64,000 bases of DNA from Cynocephalus volans (taxonomy: Eukaryota > Chordata > Mammalia > Dermoptera > Cynocephalidae): contig NC_084469.1 of assembly GCF_027409185.1 (NCBI RefSeq), positions 101,433,835-101,497,834 on the forward strand. Reading direction: 5' to 3'. Each line of letters starts with the position of its first letter. Within the stretch, counting starts at the first letter, position 1. Of this stretch, positions 54,205 through 64,000 are shown one piece after another. The translations under genes and the position numbers were made by a program. The notes beneath the pieces were generated by a model. That model saw nothing but the letters and a program-made list of their open reading frames with translations. It ran no database searches and was not told the DNA's origin.

Positions 54205-54340
54205 GTTGGCATAGAGTTCTTTTTATTATTATTATTATTATTGGAACATAGTTGATTGTACGTATCTGTGGGGTACAGCATTGAATATCAATACCAGTGT
54301 GCAGTATGTGATGTTCAAATCAGGATAATTAGTATATAGA
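54205..54340 (-). repeat. LINE-1 3' UTR fragment, antisense, with (ATT)n
   Basis: A short ATT run (54222-54243) followed by GAACATAGTTGATTGTACGT and CTGTGGGGTACAGCATTG, homologous to the piece at 25555. Confidence 0.75.
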
Positions 54341-54519
54341 GTTCTTGAACTATTGATTGTTCACTTACTTTATTTCTGTGTGTTTTGCATGTGGATTTGT
54401 GTTGTTTGTGTGTGTCACCAGAAGTGGGTATTTTTCCTCACTGGATAAAGTATGAGTAGAATACATATTAAAATATAGCTAACATTTTAGTGCTTATTAT
54501 GTATTAATTCTATGCTGTT

Positions 54520-54700
54520 CTCTAAGTTTTATCTTATGTAGTCTTCCCATTAGGAATGATCACTGTTACCATTTTAGAAGTGAGAAAATTGAAGCTCTGA
54601 GAGCTAAAAAAATAAAATAAAATCCCCAAAGTTACAGATGGACCAAGTGGCAAAACCAGGATTTAAACCCCAAACTCTGACCTTGAGTTCTTATGCTTAT
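54520..54700 (-). repeat. MIR element
   Basis: TTACCATTTTAGAAGTGAGA, AAATTGAAGCTCTGAGAG and CAAAACCAGGATTTAAACCC are MIR words. An A-rich insert (AAAAAATAAAATAAAA, 54607-54622) interrupts it. Confidence 0.65.
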
Positions 54701-56464
54701 CTAAAAGGCTGTACAGCTTTTCACATGATTCGAATGTTGTGTGCACCTCTGTGGTGGATTTTACTAACCACAGACATTATTTCTGCTTATCCTCTTATTG
54801 CATCTTCCTTCGCCTTTGAAGTTAAAGGTGGCAAAATGTTTTCATCTGTCCAGTGAAATATAAGTGGAGGCGACGTATCACTTCTAAGCAAAAACAATTA
54901 TGAACTAGCACATTATTCTTCATATTCATCCTTCCCTTGACATGGAGTTGTCATAAGATGAAAACAGTCTAGAAAGCTAAACCAATACATGGAGGACTCC
55001 CTGGGGTGATTTCCCAAGTTGGTAGATACTTTTTATAATAATGAAATAAGCTTTTGTTTCTTTAAGTGAATAACATTTTAGTGCTTTTCGTTACAGCAAC
55101 GTAGTCTAACTTACCTTGACTGTTACAAATCCCAAGACAAGAAAACAAACTTTGAGAGCTTATCTACACTGACGGCTTTTACTATTAAGCTAAGAGTGAT
55201 TCTGAGATCTCCTTTTTCATTCATTTCTAATCCTTCCATTTTTTTCTTGAGAATTTTAACTCAGTTTCATGTTAATACGTATATATATAGGTATGCATAT
55301 ATACACACAAATGCATATGTATTTTAACCTATGTATGACACACCTTTTTCAAAAAGAAATTATTTTTGTGCCAGAAATGCTCTTTCAATTACCAGGTAAG
55401 TTCCTTAGAAGTAGTAATCTTTTTATGGTAGTCTCATAGTCCCGTATAACTTAAAATAAGTCTGACACAGTCCACTTGCAGAGCCTTTACAGATTTCACT
55501 GGCATCATATTGTCCAACTGAACCCCTTAGGAATATTGGTCTAGTTTCCAAAATTGTAATATGGACAGGATTTTACAAAGATAAAATTCCGTTCTCAGTG
55601 CCATAATTCACAGTCTTCTTACAGTGTAATTTGTGATATCTGTATTATGACATGATAATAATGACCAGGAAGAGAGGATTGTTTCCAGGACAGCCAAGTG
55701 TTAGTTTATTTACCCAGAAATATTGCTAGCTTTTCTTGGACGATCTATTCCTGTCTATTCCTTGTAGTACTCAGCATCTTAGGATACTGAGTTCAACATC
55801 TTGGTTAACTAACTTGATACTTAGTTCAACACCTTTGCCTGTCCAGCATTAATTGTTCAACCAAATACCCAAAAGTCTCAAGGCCATACATACCAGCCAG
55901 TGAACGGTGATATATTTGGTGACAAAGAGAGATCAGGTTATCACCAGGTTACTATGTTTAAAGTAAAGACGTTCAAGAAAGGCTTACCACATAGCTTTGA
56001 CCCTAAACCCTTGTTGCTTAAGGCAGTGACTGAAAATAACTTCTCTGATTTTAGCCGAAGGCACCAACATGTCTCTGAGCTCTTCTTTCTCAGTGTCTTA
56101 GTGAAGGGGCGGGGGTTCAAGTGCAGTTCTATGGACAGGATAAAGAAGAAGGAGCAGTTTTGTAGAGTATAGACAAGCCATTGTGCACAGTGGAATATTT
56201 TCAGTCTGGGTGATGGAAGAAGAATCACGTGGAAATATATGGGTGAGAGAAGTGGAAATGGTAAAGGAGTGAAAAGTCTCACTTTGGCATGTGTGTGAAA
56301 TTCTCTGCATGGTTTACAGAAGAATTATTCTCATGAGTCCTCTGGAAGAAAAAGACAAAGAAGGAGGTGAATTATCCACAGTTCATGTGAGGATGGGCTT
56401 ATCCTCTTCATAAGCCTGTGTTCATGCCAAGAAACTCATTTTAATCAAGTCCCGTGGTCTACCT
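54701..56464. other. Intergenic DNA, no gene seen
   Basis: A/T-rich, with a TATA-type low-complexity stretch at 55278-55310. Overlapping plus and minus ORFs at 55900-56310 (90-113 codons) show no family signal. Confidence 0.4.
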
Positions 56465-56722
56465 CTGTGCTATCTAATACGGTAGCCACCAGCTATCATA
56501 TTAATTTTATTAAATTTACTAAAATAAAATAAAATAATTAAATAACATTAAAGTTTTTAAAAATCAAGTTCCTCAGTCACATTGACCACATTTCAAGTGC
56601 TCACTAACTCAGATGCATAGTGGCTACCATATCGGACCGTGCAGATATAAAATATTTTCACAAACACAAATATTTTCACAAAAGTTTCATCCCAAAACAT
56701 TCTGTTGGACAGCTCTTATCTA
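56465..56722 (+). repeat. Palindromic hAT (Charlie-type) MITE
   Basis: CTGTGCTATCTAATACGGTA and GTTGGACAGCTCTTA at the ends, with the inner pair TACGGTAGCCACCAG and GTGGCTACCATATCG forming inverted repeats. An A/T-rich loop (AAAATAAAATAAAATAA) sits between. The arrangement matches a widespread non-autonomous mammalian hAT element; subfamily not assigned. Confidence 0.6.
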
Positions 56723-57360
56723 ACCCGTTGTAGGGAAATAAAACTTCCCTGGATTTCTCAATCCTCCTGCAAAAAGCTCTAGCCTCTTGAGACACAAAAA
56801 TGTATAGGAAACAAAGATAGAGAATGTCTTCTTTTACTTTCACCAGAAACATTTTGCTTTTGTTGTATAGGTGAGCCAAAGATGACCTCTGTCTACTGGC
56901 CCCTACGCTGTTTATTTCTTCACTGTGGACTGAGACCCATTAGTTCAAAAGCCTGGAGGTGCCCAACTCAAATTTTCACACATACAGTTATTTTAGAAAC
57001 AGGTCAAACTAGAAAGTTTTCAGCCATTTAGAGCCTGTCTGCTTTGCATGTCCCATGAAACCTTACTGGACAGCTGTTATTTATTGACAAGATAGGGCCT
57101 TGTAGTTATAGCCCCGGGTTTCTATGGCCCTTCCCTTTGGAGCTCTCTGATCCAGAGACTCCCCACTGTGCTGCGGAACAATAGCTTCTAGATATTAAAG
57201 TCCCCCTCTGATTTCCCTTTCCCCCAGGAGTTCCCTCCTATAGCACCAGACAGATTCCTGCTGTGACGGATGTCCGCCACATGCAAACCTGCCAAGGCAT
57301 CACCTAATAAACTTCGTGTGTGCTGCTGCTTCTTCTGGTTGTATCTTTTTCCTGCTTCAG
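56723..57360 (+). repeat. Possible solo LTR
   Basis: The segment has LTR-like features near its end: an octamer-like TTTGCATG (57045), a TTAAAG box, CCTAATAAAC (57304-57313, AATAAA) and, after it, a CT-rich region (TGTGCTGCTGCTTCTTCTGG). TG/CA ends and a target duplication were not found, so this is tentative. Confidence 0.25.
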
Positions 57361-59469
57361 CCCCTAAATCTCTTGAACCCCTATCGTTCTTTACTTCGCA
57401 TTAGAATTACATCTGTAGCCATGCTTTTAGTCAATTGCTTTGATCTAAAGAACAACAAAACTCCTTTTATCTCACCAAGAAGCCCAGACAAGGCTTCTAA
57501 ACTAAGCGCTACAGTGCCAGGAAGACCAGGACACTATCATCTTAGGATGCCAGAAGGGATGAAGCCAAGAATTTGGAGACATCTCTAGGGAGTAAAAATG
57601 GAGACATCTGGGGTTTATCTAGCTCTTGGAAAGACATATTTACATTCCAAAATGTTCAGCTAGGAGCCCAAGATCCTTTTTATTATGTTTTAAATACATA
57701 AAAGGTTTTATCTTCTCCTTTTGGGTGGGGTAGGGGAACGGGACAGCTGTCTCTGTCCTGTGTATAAATGGGGGTAAGAAAATCTATTGTTCTCTGTTCC
57801 TTCTCTACAGGATGTAATCCACCACCCATGTAGAAAAACTCCCTTGTTTTCATCAAGTTTCCTGCAGGACTAAAATGTAGGGGACCAAAGCTGCGATGTG
57901 GCTCTGGCTGCTGATCTGGTTTTGAGTATTGATAAGGAACTTTTTTTTTCTTGACCCAGGTTCTTCCTGTTGCTGTAATTTTCAAACATACATCTGGTAT
58001 CACATATATAGCTGTGCAAGTGGGAACATCTCAGACCCTTCACAGTTCCTGACAAAACACCCATCTTACTCCTATGTCCTTGCAGTAAACTTTCATAAAT
58101 ACCAGAAGGGAGGCTGCTTTGTCTCTGAATATTTGAGAAAATAAACCTTTATGGGCATTTCTGAGTCAATGCTCTTGCAGTGCATCTAGTTCCATATCTG
58201 CATTGCACTTAATTCTCGAGATATATGAAAGAAAGAGAGGATTAAGTAGAAATGAGCCAGACTAAGACAGCGAGAAAAAACACTTTACGTATTTGCAAGA
58301 ACAGCATGGCCAAAAGGTTAGAAGTTGGAAGAACTTTTGAGGAATTGAAAGAGGTCCATTATGTTTGGATTGTATCAGGTGAGCAGAAGAATGATACCAG
58401 ATGAGGGTATCACCTGTATCTTCAGTGATGAACAGAAACTTGCAAGAGATTTCTGTTCAGACACTTTCTACTTCCAGATGACTTTGTACTTTGGATAAGC
58501 ATGAATAAAATAAAGAGTGATGGGATAATTAGAAATCTTTCTTTTGACACAGGTATTACTAGACATTTTCAGATGTCTATTTCTACTCTTAAGTCACTCT
58601 CTTTATGTCTCACAATCGTCGCTGTTCTTTTCCTAAGAATTCTACATTGTCAGTTGCTTATGGGGAAAGATATACATTCTCTGCTCCATATTTATGCCCA
58701 TAGAGCTGAGCACAGTCTCTAGTATAATTCGTATTTGTTGAGTGGATGAATCTAAAGTTATGTCTATACACAGAAACACAGAATAAAAAATAGACTGAAT
58801 TAATATAGCCTTAGAGTTAAAGAAAAATTTTCTTTTTTCTTATTGAAGCTAATCGTCTATTTTTTAATTATCTTGATGTTATTCAGTGTAATTATGGGTT
58901 TCCTTTTGACATTATAATGTCTCCTAGGATATTGTAATATAATATATATTACATGATACTATTAAAATGAATGTATTATGAAATTGATATATAATATACA
59001 ATATAATATAGCAATATATTACTTAATAATTATTACTGTATTACTAATATGTGAATTATATTTTTTGTATTCTAATATCTATTATCATATTATCCTATTT
59101 ATTATATTTTTTATATTCTATAAAGCATAGAACGTAGAATATTTCCTAGAATATTACAATATGACACTCAGTTTGGGGAAGGAAGGAGATATTGAAATAA
59201 ACCTCAGACTTGATTTTTTTCTTATTTCAGGCATGTTCTATAAGCCGATGCCTATGTACTTGTAGGACCGGTGAATTCTGATTCAAGCACTCTGTGTATA
59301 GCCGGGACTAGACTGTAGAATTGCTTTTTTAGGCCGAGTAAAGTACCTTCAGTAACTTCTCAGTGATTCCATTCTCATTAGAGAAATAGAATCACCACCT
59401 TCTATGTGACATTTGATAGTTGCTGTTTTCCTTTTTCTTCTTAATCATTTTTTACCCAAATAGATGGAA
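57361..59469. other. Intergenic DNA, no gene seen
   Basis: Short ORFs only. A very A/T-rich zone at 58915-59125 contains repeated ATATTA/TAATAT words. No other structure is recognised. Confidence 0.4.
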
Positions 59470-60190
59470 ATAATTTTTTTCTTATCATTATACAATGCAA
59501 TTGATTTTCATGGCCTTTTACCAATTCTTCCCTAAACTTCCTCCCTCTCCACTTTTCCCACCCCCAGAAATCTCAGTTCTGTTCACTTCTCTTAACAAAT
59601 TCAAAGAATTATTGTGGTTTTTGTGTCTTTTTTTTTTTTCTTCTATTAATTTGTTTATTTATTTGTTTTTATTGTCTCCCAAATAAAAGTGAGAACATGC
59701 AGTATTTCTCTTTCTCTGTCTGGCTTATTTCACTTAACATAATTTCCTCTGTGTTCATCCATGGTGCTGTGAATAACAGAACTTCATTCTTTTGTACAGC
59801 AGAGTAGTATTCCGTTCTGTAAATATACCACATTTTGCTTATCCACTCATCCGATGATGGGCATTTAGGCTGGTTCCAACTCTTGGCTATTGTAAAGAGT
59901 GCTGCAATTAACATGGGAGTACTGATATCCCTCCAGCATGATGATTTCCATTCCTTTGGGTATATACCCAGCAGCGGGATTGCTTGGCCACATGGCAGTT
60001 CTATTTGTAGTTGTTTGAGGAAACTCCATACCATTTTTCCATAATGGGTGCACCACTTTACAGTCACACCAATAGTGTAGGAGAGCCCTTCCTAACATTA
60101 ACAAATCTTTCATCTCACCAGCAAATGTCAAAGGACATTTTTCAGTCCCAATTTTGTTAGTCCTTTCAACAGAGCAAAAACTACTAACCA
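59470..60190 (-). repeat. LINE-1 3' end, antisense
   Basis: A 3' UTR (CAATGCAATTGATTTTCATG, CCCAGAAATCTCAGTTCTGT) and ORF2 C-terminus are read on the - strand, with a broken frame of up to 132 codons (59669-60067). It resembles the 62840 copy and is fairly young. Confidence 0.85.
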
Positions 60191-60209
60191 ATTTGCTTTC
60201 CTTCAGAAA

Positions 60210-60585
60210 GGACCTCTTCAGAGTAGAATGTTGTTTGTCAGGGACAGGGCGGAGGGGACAATGGGAAGGTGATGATCAAAACATACAGAGTTTCAGTTAT
60301 GCAAGATCAAAAAGTTCTGGAGATGTATGTACACATATAGTATAATACACATAGCTAACAATAATAAATTGTATACCAAAAATTTGCTAAGAGGGTAGAT
60401 CTTATGTAAGTGTTTTTATCACACACAAAAATAATAAAGGAAGTGATGGATATACTTTGGCCTTGATTGTGGTGATTGTTTTATGATGTATACTTATTCC
60501 CAAACTCAACAAGTTGTATGCACTAAATATGGACCACTGTTTACATTTCACTCATACCTCAATAAAGTGGTTTAAAAATTAAAGG
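60210..60585 (+). repeat. LINE-1 3' UTR fragment, sense
   Basis: GTTTGTCAGGGACAGGGCGG, AATAATAAATTGTATACC and ACCTCAATAAAGTGGTTT are the end of an older L1. Confidence 0.65.
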
Positions 60586-60594
60586 GTAATTAGG

Positions 60595-62275
60595 GATAGA
60601 GTGGAGCGAGAAGGTGGAATAGGATTCTCCAGCAATCCCCCCCTCCCCACAGAAATATGAACTTAAACAACTATTCACATGCAAAAATACCTTCACAAGA
60701 GCTAAGGAAACCCGGTACAAAATAACAATACCTGGTTATAGCATAATAAGAAAAGACACACTGAAAAGGGTGAGAAGGACAGTTTTATATTACCCACATC
60801 ACCCCTTCCCAACTGCAGTACAGTGAGGAGAGTGATACCATTTTCTTGGAGGAAAGAGAGGGAAATGAGCATAGGACTTTGCCTTGAACCCCAATACTGG
60901 GCCCACCACAGTAAAACTCAGCACTAGTCAGACTCCTACAGCCCATCAATTGAGACCATTACCTGTGGACTGAGACTCCAGACCTGCCCCAGCACCAGGT
61001 TGAATCTTATAGGCCCTCTGAGGTGAATTTGATCTGCAGTTAGCATTATCACTGGCCAACTACAGCAGCCTTAAGTTCTGGACAAACATCAACATCAGGA
61101 AAGCCACAGTGGCCATGGGTTTTAGGCACACCCCAATAGTGTGTCCGGCTCAGTGACCATGGGTCTTTATGCATATCCCAGGACTGCATCAGCTTCAGTG
61201 ACCATAGGATTCCAGCCTGACACTTCACCAGCTATAGCAGTCCTGGGCCCAGACAGTCTGCCCAAAACCTCTGGACAGGCTTACTATTATAAGGGTGTTC
61301 CAGACACAGCCAGTTTGCAAAGACTGAAATAAGTACCTACTTGTTTAAATGTACAAATATTGTCCACAAGGATCAAGAATAATCAGGGAAACAAGACATC
61401 ACCAGAGAGATAAAATAAAGTACCAGTCACCAGGCCTAAAGTTATGGAGATGTTTGAACTGTCTGACAATGAATTCAAAATAACTTTTAAGGAAACTCAG
61501 GAAACTTCAAGAAAACACAAAGAAATAATTCAACAAAATGAGAAAATCAATATTTGACCAGAATAAGAAATTTAACAGAGAGATTGAAATCCAAAAGAAA
61601 GGAAATCATTGTGTCTAGGAGAAATCTGAACTCCCATGTTTACTACAGCACTATTCACAATAGACAATATACATGAACAACCTAAGTGTTCATCAACTGA
61701 CAGATGGATAAAGAAAATGCAGTATATATACACACTGGAATACTATTCAGCCTTAAAAAAAAAGAAAAAAAATTGTCATTTGCAGCACGTATGAACTTGG
61801 GGGACATTATATTAAATGAAATGAGCCAGGCACGGAAAGATAACTATTGCATGATCTCACTCATACGTGGAATCTAAAAAAGTTAATCCTACATAGAGAA
61901 TAGAATGGTGCTTGTCAGAGGCTGGGGCAGTTGAGGGGAGTGTAATTGGGGAGATGTTGGTGAAATGATACAAAATGACAGTTAAATAAAAGGAATAAGT
62001 TCAAGAGCTCTATGGTACATCATGGTGACTATACTTAATCACAATATACTTTGTTCTTGAAAAATGCTGAGAGAATGATGTTGTGTTCTCACCACAAAAG
62101 CAATAGCTATGTGTACTAATACATATGTTAACTAGCTGCATTTAACCATTCCACAATGTGTATATACTTCAACACATTGTGTTGTACACATTGACACATG
62201 CAATTTTATTTGTCAATCAAAAAATACATGAATAAATCTGAAAAAAGATTCAGATAAAAAAATTTAAAAGAAAAG
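60595..62275 (+). repeat. LINE-1 with 5' region and 3' end but most ORFs deleted
   Basis: The left 1 kb resembles an L1 5' region: a 5' UTR with loose repeats (CAGTGGCCATGGGTTTTAGG and CAGTGACCATGGGTCTTTAT at 61107-61175), then ORF1-like DNA near 61420-61600. At about 61615-61625 it jumps directly to the L1 3' end (CTCCCATGTTTACTACAGCA), continuing to about 62275. The join removes most of ORF1 and ORF2. Confidence 0.7.
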
Positions 62276-62839
62276 ACCTATATGCCCCACAACATTGTGA
62301 GGACCAATTGATCCATAAAATATCCAAATATGATTCAAAATAGGCACATCACGGAGAGATGATTCCTGAGTTTGTTTCCTTGTGGAGATTAGACTTTCCT
62401 TAGGCAAATCCTTGTGACTTTTAAATCAAACCGAACAAAGAAGAGTTTCTCCTTGAAGGGAATAAATACATCTCCTCCTACTGCTGCCTGCACAGATGCA
62501 AAATTGACAGAAAGTTTTTCATTCTTCTATATTCTTTGCACCCAAATTTTTTCCTTCATTCCCTGGTTAACAATAACCCATCCTTCTCCTCTCAGCTAAA
62601 ACATTAATATTTCAAAGAACCTTCTATCCACCTTCCAAGACTAAGTGGATCATCAATAATTTTTTCAGTTTTTAATTAATTAACATTCTGTAGGTATTAA
62701 TAATACTGACTGTTTTTCTCTCAGAGAAAATGTAAACATTTACTTTCAAATCTTATATTTGCCTTTTAATTTTTCTTGGATGGTTCAATTTCTATAAGTT
62801 TTGAATACTTTTAATCAAATTCATCCATCATATATTTAT
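62276..62839. other. Intergenic DNA, no gene seen
   Basis: A/T-rich; no coding or repeat signal I can support. Confidence 0.4.
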
Positions 62840-63041
62840 TTTTTTTATTTTTATTTTTTTATTTTTATTTTTTAATTTTATTTTGTCAATATACATTGTG
62901 GTTGATTATTGTTGCCCCTTACCAAACCCTCCCTCCCTCCTCCCTCTCCTCCCTCCCCCCCAACAATGTCCTTTCTGTTTGCTTGTTGTATCAACTTCAA
63001 GTAATTGTGGTTGTTATATCTTCTTCTCCACCCCCCACCCG

Positions 63042-63121
<80 letters not shown>

Positions 63122-64000
63122 TTATATATTAATTTTTAGCTCCCACCAATAAGTGAGAACATGTGGTATTTCTCTTTCTGTGCCTGACTCGTTTCACTTA
63201 ATAGAATTCTCTCAGGGTCCATCCATGTTGAGGCAAATGGCAGTATTTCATGCTTTTTTATAGCTGAATAGTATTCCCTTGTGTAGATGTACCACATTTT
63301 CCGTATCCACTCATCCGATGATGGACATTTGGGCTGGTTCCAACTCTTGGCTATTGTAAAGAGTGCTGCGATGAACATTGGGGAACAGGTATACCTTCAA
63401 TTTGATGATTTCCATTCCTCTGGGTATATTCCTAGCAGTGGGATAGCTGGATCATATGGTAGATCTATCTGCAATTGTTTGAGGAACCTCCATACAATTT
63501 TCCATAGAGGCTGCACCATTTTGCAGTCCCACCAACAATGTATGAAAGTTCCTGTTTCTCTGCAACCTCTCCAGCATTTATCGTTCAGAGTCTTTTGGAT
63601 TTTAGCCATCCTAACTGGGGTTAGATGGTATCTCAGTGTGGTTTTGATTTGCATTTCCCGGATGCTGAGTGATGTTGAGCATTTTTTCATATGTCTGTTG
63701 GCCATTTGTATATCTTCCTTAGAGAAATGCCTACTTAGCTCTTTTGCCCATTTTTTAATTGGGTTGCTTGTTTTTTTCTTGTAAAGTTGTTTGAGTTCCT
63801 TATATATTCTGGATATTAATCCTTTATCAGATGTATATTTTGCAAATATTTTCTCCCACTCTGTTGGTTGTCTTTTAACTCTGTTAATTGTTTCTTTTGC
63901 TGTGCAGAAGCTTTTTAGTTTGATATAATCCCATTTGTTTATTTTTCCTTTGGTTGCCTGTGCTTTTGGGGTCGTATTCATGAAGTCTGTGTCCAGTCCT
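62840..64000 (-). repeat. Young LINE-1, antisense, runs off the window
   Basis: On the - strand the element ends near 62840-62880 in A-rich sequence. Its 3' UTR holds a G-rich tract and a long (CA)n run. The ORF2 C-terminus is open for 194 codons (63397-63981), including the Cys motif [17 protein letters not shown] and the [10 protein letters not shown] end. A stop at 63397-63399 and the continuing block at 63136-63378 show at least one lesion. The low divergence between its blocks suggests a young subfamily. The 5' part is outside the window. Confidence 0.9.
63043..63118 (+). repeat. (TG)n microsatellite in the LINE-1 3' UTR
   Basis: An almost pure TG run of about 76 bases, which is (CA)n in the L1 sense direction. 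It is probably length-polymorphic. It sits between the L1 ORF2 end and the G-rich tract. Confidence 0.95.

Noticed and set aside
55900-56310. Overlapping ORFs of 90-113 codons as a gene pair
   Set aside because: No coding signature, both strands open, and no upstream control elements.
56723-57360. A confident solo-LTR call
   Set aside because: AATAAA and C/T-rich signals are present, but I could not define TG/CA ends or a target duplication; kept only as a low-confidence feature.
63397-63981. A 194-codon minus-strand ORF as a host gene
   Set aside because: It is the C-terminal part of LINE-1 ORF2 (Cys motif and EEWKSS end).

Overview
This is a placental mammal chromosome segment. It has split genes with GT/AG introns, a KRAB zinc-finger gene, an olfactory receptor gene, several layers of LINE-1, MIR and MER (hAT) repeats, and a tRNA-derived SINE. 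There are no Alu, rodent B1/B2 or bovine-type SINEs. The SINE family (ends in GGCTGGCC, A/T-rich tail) does not by itself fix the species; a bat, colugo or similar lineage is possible. The gene order ZNF317 then OR7D2, both on the + strand, matches the order I know from human 19p13.2.

Layout. Bases 1-1371 are the 3' part of a decayed, intron-free copy of TFIP11 that enters from the left. Its 3' UTR is split by a complete class I (gammaretrovirus-like) provirus at 1372-10236, flanked by the 4-base target duplication CCCA. The provirus has two LTRs, a proline-type primer site, gag, pro, pol and env, all broken by stops and frameshifts. The retrocopy resumes at 10237. From 10.8 to 15 kb there are only old repeats and one SINE. 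At 14.98-15.26 kb lies a CpG-rich, TATA-less promoter with a first exon, followed by about 15 kb of repeat-rich intron. Exons 2-7 of ZNF317 lie at 30.3-34.55 kb and encode about 598 aa: KRAB-A, KRAB-B, a linker, two decayed fingers and 13 intact C2H2 fingers. Fossil finger sequence continues past the stop codon to about 34.98 kb. From 36.4 to 52.9 kb is repeat-rich intergenic DNA. An intact 312-aa olfactory receptor, OR7D2, lies at 52972-53910. The rest is repeats, ending in a fairly young antisense LINE-1 that runs off the right edge.

How it works. Two loci look functional. ZNF317 is a KRAB repressor candidate: the KRAB core is intact, so it should recruit TRIM28 and silence DNA bound by its finger array. 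OR7D2 is an odorant GPCR whose coding region sits in one exon after a 5' UTR splice site. The most notable unannotated signals are (1) a 140-codon upstream ORF that begins in ZNF317 exon 1, stays open across two splice junctions, overlaps the ZNF317 start in another frame and stops in the KRAB-A exon; (2) fossil zinc fingers on both sides of the ZNF317 terminal exon, one of them containing the splice acceptor; (3) an antisense coding remnant, probably SRRD, inside the TFIP11 retrocopy 3' UTR; and (4) the precisely datable nesting of the provirus in that retrocopy. All database-type identifications are from recognition of family sequence, not from a search.
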